NCBI RefSeq assembly: GCF_026015965.1
Contig: NZ_CP110383.1
Span: 529,808-593,807, forward strand
Source: Selenomonas sputigena
GTDB lineage: Bacteria; Bacillota; Negativicutes; Selenomonadales; Selenomonadaceae
Direction of reading: 5' to 3'
Length of the DNA: 64,000 nucleotides
In this document: piece after piece, positions 1 through 8,242 of the stretch
Numbering within the stretch: the first letter of the stretch is position 1
How the letters are laid out: every line of letters starts with the position of its first letter
Translations under genes and position numbers: made by a program
The notes under the pieces: model-generated
Database searches by the model: none
The model's input: the letters and a program-made list of their open reading frames with translations, nothing else
What the model was told of the DNA's origin: nothing

Positions 1-2
1 CG

Positions 3-452
3 ATCGACGTCAACTGCGCGGAGACAGCGCGTGAGGTTGCCGCCTCCTTTGAACTTCCCGCGAAGGAGCAGGGAAAGCGGATCGTGACGGAAATCGAAGA
101 CGGCGTTCATGTGCTCGCCGACCAGCGCATCATTTACACATTGATGAACGTCCTCGTCGACAATGCCGTCAAATATGCAGACGACGGCGGCGACGTGCAG
201 ATCGCTCTCGCGAGCGGCAGGCGCGGGCGCGGCATGGTCTTTTCCGTGACGAATCCCTATGCGGCGGGCGAGGGCATAGACTATTCGCGCTTCTTCGAGC
301 GTTTCTACCGCGAGGATGCGTCACATAACAGCGAGAAGGCCGGCTACGGCATTGGTCTGACGATTGCTGCTGAAATCGTCAGCTATCTCAAGGGAAAGCT
401 CGCGGTTCGTTACAAGGATGGTGCGATCACTTTCGAGGCCGCACTGAAGTGA
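3..452 (+). CDS. Sensor histidine kinase, C-terminal part (truncated by window edge)
   Basis: The reading frame is open from base 3, so the gene begins outside the window and only about 149 C-terminal residues are visible. They form the ATP-binding HATPase_c domain: an N-box (NVLVDNAVKYADDGG), an F-box region (FFERFYRED) and a G-box (GYGIGLTIAAEIV). By family this domain phosphorylates a conserved histidine in the missing part, which then passes phosphate to a response regulator. Sensor domain, membrane segments and partner regulator are not visible. The stop is 12 bases before the glycosyltransferase gene, so the two are probably cotranscribed. Confidence 0.85.
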   Translation: MDVNCAETAREVAASFELPAKEQGKRIVTEIEDGVHVLADQRIIYTLMNVLVDNAVKYADDGGDVQIALASGRRGRGMVFSVTNPYAAGEGIDYSRFFERFYREDASHNSEKAGYGIGLTIAAEIVSYLKGKLAVRYKDGAITFEAALK

Positions 453-464
453 GGAGAAAAAAGA

Positions 465-1487
465 TTGAAGCTCATTTCCATCGTTGTCCCCGTATTCAAC
501 GAGGAGGACAATCTCGAACATTTTTATCAGGCGATTTCTGAAGTCATGGCTGCGACGAAGTACGACTTCGAACTGATTTTTGTCGATGACGGCTCGTGTG
601 ACAAGAGCCGCGAGATCCTGCGCCGCTTGGAGGAAAAGGATGCACGCGTGCAGCCCATTTTCCTCTCGCGCAACTTCGGGCATCAGCTTGCCTTGACGTG
701 CGGTCTCGACCACGCGGACGGCGCGGCTGTCATCATGATGGACGGAGACATGCAGCATCCACCCGCGCTGATTCCGACGCTTCTTGCCAAGTGGGAAGAA
801 GGTTTTGACGTCGTGCAGACGATCCGTGAGACGACGGAGGGCGTCGGTTTCTTGAAGCGGACGACGTCGTATTGGTACTACAAGGCGCTCAACAAGATTT
901 CGCGCGTCCACATCCAGGAGGGCGGCTCGGATTTTCGACTCATGGATCGCAAGGTCGTGCTGGAATTTCGCTGTTACCGTGAGCGTGCGCGCTTCATTCG
1001 CGGCATGATCGGCGCCATGGGCTACCGTCAGGTGCAGATCCGCTTCGTCGCGCCCAAGCGCTTTGCGGGCGTCTCCAAATTCTCGCCGCGAAAGATGCTG
1101 CACTTCGCGCTCGACGGCATCCTCGCCTATTCGACGGTGCCCCTGCGGCTGGGGCTTTACTCGGGGTTCATCTGCGGCATATTGAGTATCTTGCTGCTCC
1201 TCCATGTGCTTTACATCAAGTTCATCGAGGGGAGTGCCGTGCCCGGCTGGGCGACGATCACGGCCTGCGTGCTGCTCTTCGGCGGCCTGCAGCTCGTCGC
1301 GCTCGGCATTCTCGGCGAGTACATCGGGCGCATCTTTGAGGAGGTCAAGCGGCGGCCTCTCTACCTCGTCGCACGCGGCAAGCCCAAGGAAATCGCACGC
1401 ATGGCGAGCGAGGACGCTGGGAGGGAGAAGGGAAGTCGTGAGGAGAGGAAAGGACATGACGATGAAGAAAAAGGAAATCATCCATGA
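465..1487 (+). CDS. GtrB/ArnC-type family 2 glycosyltransferase, membrane-anchored
   Basis: The 340-residue protein has an N-terminal GT-A domain (ISIVVPVFNEEDNLEHFY, FVDDGSCDKS, MMDGDMQHP as the metal-binding DxD region) and two C-terminal transmembrane helices (about residues 230-255 and 265-290). This is the architecture of enzymes that move a sugar from a nucleotide donor to undecaprenyl phosphate on the cytoplasmic face, for later glycosylation of surface polymers. The sugar cannot be read from sequence. The TTG start follows GAGGAG with 8 bases spacing. The last 32 bases overlap the YitT gene, and the tail is charged and low in complexity (residues 310-340). Confidence 0.88.
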   Translation: MKLISIVVPVFNEEDNLEHFYQAISEVMAATKYDFELIFVDDGSCDKSREILRRLEEKDARVQPIFLSRNFGHQLALTCGLDHADGAAVIMMDGDMQHPPALIPTLLAKWEEGFDVVQTIRETTEGVGFLKRTTSYWYYKALNKISRVHIQEGGSDFRLMDRKVVLEFRCYRERARFIRGMIGAMGYRQVQIRFVAPKRFAGVSKFSPRKMLHFALDGILAYSTVPLRLGLYSGFICGILSILLLLHVLYIKFIEGSAVPGWATITACVLLFGGLQLVALGILGEYIGRIFEEVKRRPLYLVARGKPKEIARMASEDAGREKGSREERKGHDDEEKGNHP

Positions 1488-2382
1488 GGTGCGCCGCTAC
1501 TTTGTAATCCTTTTCGGCTGCGCCGTCTGCGGCGTCGGTATCAACCTCTTCATACTGCCGGCAAACTTGCTGACGAGCGGCCTCGGAGGCATTGCCATCC
1601 TCCTGCACTACTTTGTCGGCTGGCCTGTCGGCGCGCAGCTCCTCGTCTACAATTTGCCGATTCTCTACCTCGCGCATCGCTTCGTGGGAAAGCGCTACGC
1701 CGTCGATACGATCTTGGGCACGGTGCTCTTCTCCCTCGGCATCGATGTGTTCGCGCCGCTTTCGGTGCTGCATCCCGTGCACGACACGATGCTCAACGCC
1801 ATCTTCGGCGGCGTCGTCTCGGGCATCGGCTACGGCGTCATCTTTCGCTTCGGCTCGAATACGGGCGGCGTCGACGTGCTCGGCGCCATCTTGAAGAAGT
1901 ATTGGTCGATTGATGTCGGTACGGGCGTATTCCTGCTCAACATGCTCGTCATCGCAGCGTCGGCGGCGCTCTTTGATCTGGAGACGGCGCTCTTCACGCT
2001 CGTCTGCATCTATGCGACAGCGGAGCTTACGAACCGCTGGGCGGCGGGATTCAATCGCGAGAAGGCGATCTTCATCATCTCAGAGGAAAGCGAGAAGATC
2101 GGCGACGCCATCATGGAGAGCCTGCACCGCGGCGTCACCTACCTCGAAGGCCGGGGCGGCTTTCTGCAGGAAAAGAAAGCCGTCGTCTTCGTCGTCGTCT
2201 CCCTGACGCAGCTCGCACGCGTCAAGGCAATCTGCGATCGCTTGGACAAGAATGCGTTCCTCATCATCGCGAACGCTTCCGAAGTGCGCGGCAGAGGTTT
2301 TTCGCGCGAGCGCATCCTCTATCAGTTCGCGCAGCGCAAGGAGCTGATCGAGGCGCGGGAGAGGGAGAAGGGCGGGACGTGA
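1456..2382 (+). CDS. YitT family membrane protein (DUF161 plus DUF2179)
   Basis: A 308-residue protein with about five N-terminal hydrophobic segments (for example FVILFGCAVCGVGINLFI and GLGGIAILLHYFVG) followed by a soluble C-terminal DUF2179-like domain (AIFIISEESEKIGDAIM through FLIIANASEVRGRGF). The N-terminal repeat unit with SGLGGIAI and SNTGGVDVLGAI is typical of YitT proteins, whose transported substrate is not established. ATG at 1456 was chosen because AGGAGAGGAAAGG lies just before it; longer upstream readings run through the glycosyltransferase gene. The 32-base overlap suggests translational coupling. Confidence 0.85.
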   Translation: MTMKKKEIIHEVRRYFVILFGCAVCGVGINLFILPANLLTSGLGGIAILLHYFVGWPVGAQLLVYNLPILYLAHRFVGKRYAVDTILGTVLFSLGIDVFAPLSVLHPVHDTMLNAIFGGVVSGIGYGVIFRFGSNTGGVDVLGAILKKYWSIDVGTGVFLLNMLVIAASAALFDLETALFTLVCIYATAELTNRWAAGFNREKAIFIISEESEKIGDAIMESLHRGVTYLEGRGGFLQEKKAVVFVVVSLTQLARVKAICDRLDKNAFLIIANASEVRGRGFSRERILYQFAQRKELIEAREREKGGT

Positions 2383-2402
2383 TTCAAAGGATGACCTCAG
2401 TA

Positions 2403-2458
2403 ACGACAATAGGCAGAGCCGCATGGGATGGCGGCTCTGCCTGTTGTCGTTTTTGCTT
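2403..2458. terminator. Strong hairpin terminator between convergent genes
   Basis: A near-perfect 20-bp inverted repeat (one mismatch) with a 7-base loop is followed on the plus strand by TTTTGCTTAT. It lies between the YitT gene and the convergent GltD-like gene and probably stops transcription mainly from the left. Confidence 0.8.
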
Positions 2459-2520
2459 ATATTTTTTTGCGGCGGCACCGGCTCGATTCGTCCCGCTTCG
2501 ATCGTCTTGTCAGCGAAGTC

Positions 2521-3750
2521 TCATTTCGCGCCGCGCTTTTCACGCAGGTAAACGTCCATCGCTTCCGCCACATGTTTGGCGTCGTTGACAACTTGGACGA
2601 CGTTGCACGGGCCGAGGACGACGTCGCCGCCCGAGAAGACGCCGGGGCGGGTGGTGGCACCGGTTTCATCGACCTCGACCAAGCCTTTTTCGTTCGTCTC
2701 TATGCCCGTGGTCGTGCGCACGATCTTGTCTTTCGGATCTTGGCTGACTGCGATGACGGTGCTGTCGGCAGGACACAGGACAGGATCTCCTTCGCCCGTC
2801 AGTTTGCCTTCTTCGTCGAAGTGGCGGTCGCGCATCAAAGGTCCGTCCTTCGTGATGGAATCGACGCCCTTGCAGAACTCGAATTCCACGCCGTCTGCCT
2901 GCGCGTACTCGAATTCGCGCACGCTGGCGGCGACCTTGTTGCTGCGCGAATAGACCGTGACGTAGCGGCAGCCCTTGCGGATCGCGGTGCGCGCGACATC
3001 CATGGCGGAGTTGCCCGAGCCGATGACGGCGACGCGGTCGCCGAGAGCAAAGGAGTCGGGGTTTTGCAGATAGTCGACGGCGAAATGGCAGTTGCCGAGG
3101 CTTTCGCCCTTGACGCCGAGGCTGCGCGGTCGCCAGACGCCCGAACCGATGAAGATGGCGTCGTACCCGTCGGCAAAGAGCGTGTCGAGCGTCAGAAGGC
3201 CGCCGATCGTGCGGTTGGGTCGGATGCAGATGCCGAACTCACGCAGCTTTTTCTCATAGCGGTCGAGAATGCTCAGCGGCAGACGGAAGTCGGGGATGCC
3301 GTAGCGCATCATGCCGCCGATCTTGTCCATGCGCTCGAAAATCGTCACGTCGTAGCCCTTCTGCGCAAGCTTGATGGCAACGGTGATGCCGGCAGGACCC
3401 GAGCCGATGACGGCGACGGTCTGCCCCGTAGAAGGCGCACGCTCCAAGGTGACGCGGTCGAAGTAGGTATTCGAGATGTAGTGCTCGATGCTGGAGATCT
3501 GTATGGCGGATCCTTTGCGCAGTTGGATGCAGTTGCCCTCGCACTGCTTCTCATGGTCGCAGACGAGCGAGCAGATGATGCTCAGGGGATTGTTCTCGAA
3601 GAGCATAGCGCCCGCCTCGTTGATGCTGCCTTCGAGAAAGAGGCGGATCATCTCGGGGACGTTCGTCTGCACAGGACAGCCCTTGATGCGGCACAGGGGC
3701 TTTTTGCACTGGAGGCAGCGCCGCGCCTCGTCAATGACATGGATTGCCAT
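2521..3750 (-). CDS. GltD-like NAD(P)H/FAD oxidoreductase (glutamate synthase small-subunit family)
   Basis: About 409 residues. The N-terminal cysteine-rich domain (CLQCKKPLCRIKGCP, then CDHEKQCEGNC) is the Fe-S binding module of the GltD/DpyA family. It is followed by an FAD-binding Rossmann motif (VAVIGSGPAGITVAIKLA) and an NAD(P)H-binding motif (VAVIGSGNSAMDVA), with the final FAD motif FSGGDVVLGP. Such proteins move electrons between NAD(P)H and a partner subunit or acceptor. No glutamate synthase large subunit or NfnA-type partner is in the window, so the substrate is open. ATG at 3750 is preferred to GTG at 3759 because AGGTGAT is correctly spaced only for the ATG. It is downstream of bioB on the same strand with a 111-base gap. 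Confidence 0.82.
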   Translation of the reverse strand: MAIHVIDEARRCLQCKKPLCRIKGCPVQTNVPEMIRLFLEGSINEAGAMLFENNPLSIICSLVCDHEKQCEGNCIQLRKGSAIQISSIEHYISNTYFDRVTLERAPSTGQTVAVIGSGPAGITVAIKLAQKGYDVTIFERMDKIGGMMRYGIPDFRLPLSILDRYEKKLREFGICIRPNRTIGGLLTLDTLFADGYDAIFIGSGVWRPRSLGVKGESLGNCHFAVDYLQNPDSFALGDRVAVIGSGNSAMDVARTAIRKGCRYVTVYSRSNKVAASVREFEYAQADGVEFEFCKGVDSITKDGPLMRDRHFDEEGKLTGEGDPVLCPADSTVIAVSQDPKDKIVRTTTGIETNEKGLVEVDETGATTRPGVFSGGDVVLGPCNVVQVVNDAKHVAEAMDVYLREKRGAK

Positions 3751-3861
3751 GAAGATCACCTATCCTTTGTTGAATTGAAATATATTCCACCCTTCAGTCT
3801 ACTTCAACGCGGGGATATTGTCTGTTGCTATTATCACATTTTCTTTAGAAAAGATAAACCT

Positions 3862-4875
3862 TCACCCGTTGGCTGTATGTGCGGCGTCCTGCCTTGTGCC
3901 CGCCGTCTCGTTGGATAGGCCGAGCCGCTGCAGAAGAGCCATGTCCTCGGCAATGGTCGTGCCCGAAGTCGTGAGCATGTTGCCTGTGATGGAGGCCGAT
4001 GCGCCGTAGAGGAAGGCGGGCGTGCCATTGTCCTTGATGAGTTTGCGTCCCGCGCCGAGGCGGATGTTTGCCGTCGGGTTGATGAAGCGGAAGAAAGCGA
4101 TGGTGCGCAGGATCTCATCGCTCGTCAAGGGCGTTCTGCCCTCAAGCGGCGTGCCGGGAATCGCCATGAGGGAGTTGATGGGAATGGATTCGATGCCGAG
4201 TTCGGCAAGGCTCACCGCCATGTCGAGGCGGTCTTCCCACGTCTCGCCCATGCCGATGATGCCGCCCGAACAGACGTTAAGCCCTTCGCCCTGTGCGAGA
4301 CGGATCGTGCGGATGCGGTCGTCGTAAGTGTGCGAGGTACAGATCTCGGGAAAGAAGCGGCGCGACGTCTCGATGTTGTGATGGTAGCTCGTGACGCCCG
4401 CGGCGCGAAGCGCACGGAACTGTTCTCGCGAGAGAATGCCGTGCGAGGCGCAGAGGTCGATTCGGAGTTTCTTGCGCATGGCACGGTAGCAGTCGAGCGC
4501 GGCGTCGAACTCCTTGCCCGCGAGCGCCCTGCCCGAGGTCACGATGGAGAAGCGGTTGACGCCCGCCTCCTCGTTGGCGCGTGCGTTGGCGATGATCTCT
4601 TCCTGTGCGAGAAATGCGTATTCCTCGACGCCCGTCCTGTGGTGCGCGGATTGGGCGCAGTACTTGCAGTCCTCGCTGCAGTGACCGCTGCGCGCGTTGA
4701 TGATCGTACAGAGGTCGATGTGCTTGCCGCAGAACTGTCGCTGCAGCTCGTGTGCGCCCTCCTGCAGCGCTTCAAGCGGCGCATCGAGGAATATGGAGAG
4801 GTCGTCCTCGCGCTTGATGCGGCGGCCGCAGAGAATTTCTTTCGTGAGTTTTTTGACGGCGTTTTCCTTTGTCAT
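3862..4875 (-). CDS. bioB: Biotin synthase
   Basis: A 337-residue radical SAM enzyme that inserts sulfur into dethiobiotin, the last step of biotin synthesis. The 4Fe-4S cluster motif CxxxCxxC is visible in SGHCSEDCKYCAQ (residues around 67-75); YHHNIETSRRFFPEI, GIIGMGETWEDRLD and IPINSLMAIPGTPL are family hallmarks. Length matches the family. No other bio genes are in the window, so the organism may carry them elsewhere or salvage dethiobiotin. The gene has its own promoter with a candidate BirA operator across the -35 region (4940-4968). The GltD-like gene lies downstream and may be partly cotranscribed. Confidence 0.95.
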   Translation of the reverse strand: MTKENAVKKLTKEILCGRRIKREDDLSIFLDAPLEALQEGAHELQRQFCGKHIDLCTIINARSGHCSEDCKYCAQSAHHRTGVEEYAFLAQEEIIANARANEEAGVNRFSIVTSGRALAGKEFDAALDCYRAMRKKLRIDLCASHGILSREQFRALRAAGVTSYHHNIETSRRFFPEICTSHTYDDRIRTIRLAQGEGLNVCSGGIIGMGETWEDRLDMAVSLAELGIESIPINSLMAIPGTPLEGRTPLTSDEILRTIAFFRFINPTANIRLGAGRKLIKDNGTPAFLYGASASITGNMLTTSGTTIAEDMALLQRLGLSNETAGTRQDAAHTANG

Positions 4876-4916
4876 GGCAGAGCCTCATTTCTTTCAAGAA
4901 GTTTGCATTTCCTCCC

Positions 4917-4945
4917 ATTATATTTCAGACGGCGCATATAGTCAA
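4917..4945 (-). promoter_or_regulatory. bioB promoter, sigma-70 type
   Basis: Read on the minus strand, TTGACT and TATAAT are separated by 17 bases, about 40 bases before the bioB ATG. The match is close to consensus. Confidence 0.75.
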
Positions 4946-4968
4946 CTGATATGGAAATCCTGGTTAAC
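4941..4968 (-). promoter_or_regulatory. Candidate BirA (biotin repressor) operator
   Basis: The half-sites GTTAAC and GTTGAC are separated by 16 bases, matching the known bacterial BirA layout of two GTTAAC-like halves 14-16 bases apart. The right half-site overlaps the bioB -35 hexamer, so a bound repressor would block RNA polymerase. Assignment rests on pattern and on the adjacent biotin gene. Confidence 0.5.
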
Positions 4969-4980
4969 CTTGGACTACTA

Positions 4981-5009
4981 TTGCTTCCTCGACGGCTGCA
5001 AGGTATAAT
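4981..5009 (+). promoter_or_regulatory. Promoter of the phoH-ybeY-era-DUF502-recO operon
   Basis: TTGCTT and TATAAT with 17 bases between them. Predicted transcription start near 5016, just upstream of the GAGGAG ribosome site for phoH at 5031. It is divergent from the bioB promoter. Confidence 0.7.
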
Positions 5010-5043
5010 GGGAACGATGAATTTAGAAGAGAGGAGTCTTTCT

Positions 5044-6102
5044 TTGCAAAAGGTTTTGGAGGAGAAGATCGCCTTTGCCGATCAGCGCGAAGCGACGGCG
5101 CTTCTTGGCGAGCACGACGAGTACTTGCAGGTGCTCATGGACAATTTCGACTGCCGCTTCATAAGCCGCGGCGAGGAGCTTGCAATCGACGGCGAGGCGG
5201 CTGTCGTGCGGGCGGCGGCGCAGGTCGTGCGCGAGCTGCAGTACCTGCACCGGCAGGGCACGACACTCACGATGCACGAGGTGCGCTACAGTGTGGGACT
5301 CGTCAAGCGCGGCAAGGGTGAGGCGCTGCACAGCCTTTTCAGCGACACGATCCTCGTGACGAGCCGTGGCCGTCATGTGCGCCCGAAAACGCTCGGCCAG
5401 CGCATCTACCTCGACGCCATCCGCAAGAACTCCATCACGTTCGGCATTGGACCTGCAGGCACGGGAAAGACGTACCTCGCCGTCGTCATGGCGGTGGCGG
5501 CGCTTCGTGCGAGGCTGGTGGAAAAGATCGTGCTCACGCGCCCCGCTGTCGAGGCGGGCGAGCGGCTGGGCTTTCTGCCCGGCGATCTGCAGGAGAAAGT
5601 CGATCCGTATCTGCGCCCGCTCTACGATGCGCTGCATGACATCCTCGGCTTTGACACCTACCAGAAGCTCCTCGCCAAGGGCGTCATCGAGATTGCGCCG
5701 CTCGCTTACATGCGCGGACGCACGCTGGAGGACGCCTTCGTGATTCTCGACGAGGCGCAGAATACGACGCCGAGCCAGATGAAGATGTTCCTGACGCGCT
5801 TGGGCTTCGGCTCGCGCATGGTCGTGACGGGCGACTTGAGCCAAGTCGACTTGCCGCGTGGCGTGTTCTCGGGACTCTCTGAGGCGAGCCGCATCCTGCG
5901 CGATGTGCGCGGCGTGGGCGTCGTCCGTCTGGAAGCGCTCGACGTCATCCGTCACGACGTCGTCGCACGCATCGTCGAGGCGTATGACCGCGCGGACAAG
6001 GCGCGTCGGGATTCTGAGAAAAAGCCGGCAGAGCTGCAGGAGAAAAAGCCGGCGGCTCAGGAAAAGGCTACGGCATCAGAGAGAGGGGAGGCGGACGCAT
6101 GA
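5044..6102 (+). CDS. phoH: PhoH family P-loop ATPase
   Basis: A PhoH-like protein of about 352 residues. The ATP site is clear: Walker A GIGPAGTGKTYLAVV and Walker B FVILDEAQNTTPSQMK, with FGSRMVVTGDLSQVDLP after it. An N-terminal KH-like region covers roughly residues 1-100. PhoH proteins are cytoplasmic ATPases linked to RNA metabolism; the exact reaction is not settled. TTG at 5044 was chosen because GAGGAG precedes it at the right spacing and the predicted transcript starts near 5016; ATG at 5017 would then have almost no leader. The C-terminal 35 residues are a Lys/Glu/Ala-rich tail. It overlaps ybeY by four bases (ATGA). Confidence 0.92.
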   Translation: MQKVLEEKIAFADQREATALLGEHDEYLQVLMDNFDCRFISRGEELAIDGEAAVVRAAAQVVRELQYLHRQGTTLTMHEVRYSVGLVKRGKGEALHSLFSDTILVTSRGRHVRPKTLGQRIYLDAIRKNSITFGIGPAGTGKTYLAVVMAVAALRARLVEKIVLTRPAVEAGERLGFLPGDLQEKVDPYLRPLYDALHDILGFDTYQKLLAKGVIEIAPLAYMRGRTLEDAFVILDEAQNTTPSQMKMFLTRLGFGSRMVVTGDLSQVDLPRGVFSGLSEASRILRDVRGVGVVRLEALDVIRHDVVARIVEAYDRADKARRDSEKKPAELQEKKPAAQEKATASERGEADA

Positions 6103-6638
6103 ACATCCTGCTCAGCCACGAGGTGGAAGACCTGCCCCTTGACGAGGGCCTTGAGGCGGAGATTCGGCGCGCTGTGGAAAAAGTCGGCGAGATTTACGAT
6201 GTGGCGGACGCCGAGGTCAGCATCACCTTGACGGACGATGCGCACATCCATGTGCTGAACCGCGAGTACCGCAGGGTCGATCGTCCGACGGACGTGATTT
6301 CCTTTGCGCTCAATGAGAGCGAGGAGCCGGCGATCGCGGGCGGGCCTGCCGTCAACGTCCTCGGCGACATCGTCCTATCGGTTGAGCGCGCCGCGGCGCA
6401 GGCGGCGGACTACGGGCACAGCCTGCGCCGCGAAATCGTCTTCTTGACGGTGCACGGCATGCTGCATCTCCTCGGCTACGACCATGTAGAAGAGGCGGAG
6501 CGGCAGGAGATGGAGGAGGAGCAGCGCCATGTGATGGCGGCTCTCGGCGTGACGCGCGAGGAAGCGGCGGAAGGCTCTGCGGAATGCACGGAGCAAGTGA
6601 CAGCGAAAGGGGAGAACGATGGAAAAGGCAAAGCATAG
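6099..6638 (+). CDS. ybeY: Endoribonuclease YbeY (rRNA maturation factor)
   Basis: A 179-residue single-domain metalloprotein. The zinc-binding H-x3-H-x5-H signature is seen in HGMLHLLGYDH, preceded by the RPTDVISFALNE strand typical of the family. YbeY acts in 16S rRNA 3' end processing and ribosome quality control. The last 25 residues are an acidic extension that runs over the start of era. Overlaps with phoH (4 bases) and era (20 bases) indicate tight translational coupling, and the phoH-ybeY-era order is conserved in Firmicutes. Confidence 0.95.
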   Translation: MNILLSHEVEDLPLDEGLEAEIRRAVEKVGEIYDVADAEVSITLTDDAHIHVLNREYRRVDRPTDVISFALNESEEPAIAGGPAVNVLGDIVLSVERAAAQAADYGHSLRREIVFLTVHGMLHLLGYDHVEEAERQEMEEEQRHVMAALGVTREEAAEGSAECTEQVTAKGENDGKGKA

Positions 6639-7512
6639 ATCGGGCTTCATCGCTGTCGTCGGGCGGCCGAACGTCGGCAAGTCGACGCTCATCAACAGCC
6701 TCATCGGGCAGAAGATCGCCATCATGAGCGACAAGCCGCAGACGACGCGCACGCGCATCCTCTGTATCCTGACGGAGCCAGACGCGCAGATCGTCTTCCT
6801 CGACACGCCGGGCATCCACAAGCCGCGCCACAAGCTCGGTGAATACATGGTGCGCGCAGCGGAAAGCACCTTGAAGGAGGTCGACGCCGTCTTCTTCGTC
6901 GTCGATGCGACGGAGAAGATGGGACCGGGCGAGCGCTATATCGTAGAGCGCCTGCAGGCGACGAAGTGCCCGTGCATCCTCGTCGTCAACAAGCTCGACC
7001 TCATCGAGAAGCCCGCCGTGCTGCCGATCCTCGAAAGCTACATGAAGGTATATCCGTTTGCAGGCGCCGTGCCCATATCGGCGAAGGAAGAGGTGAACCT
7101 CGACTCGCTTCTTGCGGAAGTCAAGAAGTATCTGCCCGAAGGTCCTGCCTATTATCCGGAAGACATGGTGACGGATCAGCCCGAGAGACTCATTGTGGCG
7201 GAGCTCGTGCGCGAGAAGGCGCTTCTTGCGACGCGCGACGAACTGCCCCATGCCATCGCCGTCGATCTCGACGAGATGAAGGAGCGCGCCAAGGGGGGCT
7301 TCTACATCCGCGCGACGATCTACGTGGAGCGCGAGTCGCAGAAGGGCATCGTCATAGGCGCAAAGGGCGCTCTTCTGCGCGAGATCGGCGCACAGGCGAG
7401 AAAGGACATCGAGATGCTTCTCGGCGCGAAGGTCTTCCTCGATCTCTGGGTCAAGGTGAAGAAGGACTGGCGCAACCGTGAGGGCGTTCTGCACAACTTC
7501 GGTTTTGAATGA
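6619..7512 (+). CDS. era: GTPase Era
   Basis: A 297-residue ribosome-assembly GTPase that binds the 3' end of 16S rRNA. G1 is GRPNVGKS (residues 15-22), G3 is DTPG within FLDTPGIHKPRHKLGE, and G4 is NKLD. The C-terminal KH domain contains IVIGAKGALLREIG. Length is normal. It overlaps the ybeY end by 20 bases and is followed after 28 bases by the DUF502 gene. Confidence 0.97.
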   Translation: MEKAKHRSGFIAVVGRPNVGKSTLINSLIGQKIAIMSDKPQTTRTRILCILTEPDAQIVFLDTPGIHKPRHKLGEYMVRAAESTLKEVDAVFFVVDATEKMGPGERYIVERLQATKCPCILVVNKLDLIEKPAVLPILESYMKVYPFAGAVPISAKEEVNLDSLLAEVKKYLPEGPAYYPEDMVTDQPERLIVAELVREKALLATRDELPHAIAVDLDEMKERAKGGFYIRATIYVERESQKGIVIGAKGALLREIGAQARKDIEMLLGAKVFLDLWVKVKKDWRNREGVLHNFGFE

Positions 7513-7540
7513 GAGGAAATAGGGAAAGGGCGGCAGCAGG

Positions 7541-8242
7541 ATGAACAAGGTATCGAAGCGCTTTATTAACGGTCTTATCCTTCTCGTGCCGTTGGCCATC
7601 ACGGTTTTCGTCGTGACAGAGGTGCTGAACTTCACGGAGATCGTGCTCGGCAAGCATTTTCCCGTCTATTATCCGGGCATGGGCATCGTGACGGTGCTGC
7701 TCGTCATCTATCTCGTGGGCTGGCTCTCGTCGTACTGGTTTATGAAGCGCGTGATTTCCTATGGCGAATGGCTGCTCGGCAAGATTCCCGTCGTGAAGTT
7801 CATTTACAACAGTGTCAAGCACCTTTCGACCGCCGTTTTTGAGTCGAACAACATGTTTGACCACGTCGTGCTCGTGCCGTTTCATCAGTCGCGGGCGCTC
7901 GGCTTCGTCATGGCAGAGGTGCCGGCAGTCTTGCGCGAAAAGCTCGGCGACGACTACGTCTGCGTCTTCGTGCCGTGGAGCCTCAACATGACCTCGGGTA
8001 CGAACCTCTTCGTCAAGAAGAGTGATGTCATCTATCTCGACATCAGCAATGAGTCGGCGCTGCAGTACATGCTGACGGCGGGCGCCGTCATGCCGCAGCG
8101 GCAGATGGCGGCGAAACCGCAGGAGGTGGGCAGTGCGACGCGGCTGGCGGACGAAGTCGTGGCAGCGTCGAAGACGCAGTCAGCGCGTGCAGCCGGGGAA
8201 GCGTGCGAGGAGGCCGAACCGCATGGCACGCCGCAGCGCTGA
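7541..8242 (+). CDS. DUF502 family inner-membrane protein
   Basis: A 233-residue protein with two N-terminal transmembrane helices (INGLILLVPLAITVFVV and GIVTVLLVIYLVGWLSSYW) and a soluble domain of the DUF502 type (IPVVKFIYNSVKHLS, SRALGFVMAEVP, VFVPWSLNMTSGTNLFVKK). Molecular function is unknown in bacteria; a plant relative (COV1) acts in membrane trafficking. The last 45 residues are a low-complexity Ala/Glu tail whose coding end overlaps recO by 20 bases. Its insertion between era and recO is the unusual feature of this operon. Confidence 0.85.
   Translation: MNKVSKRFINGLILLVPLAITVFVVTEVLNFTEIVLGKHFPVYYPGMGIVTVLLVIYLVGWLSSYWFMKRVISYGEWLLGKIPVVKFIYNSVKHLSTAVFESNNMFDHVVLVPFHQSRALGFVMAEVPAVLREKLGDDYVCVFVPWSLNMTSGTNLFVKKSDVIYLDISNESALQYMLTAGAVMPQRQMAAKPQEVGSATRLADEVVAASKTQSARAAGEACEEAEPHGTPQR

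Noticed and set aside
2428-3918. Plus-strand open frame of 496 codons over the GltD-like gene
   Set aside because: It is the mirror of the minus-strand flavoprotein, which has all cofactor motifs; the plus frame has none and covers the terminator.
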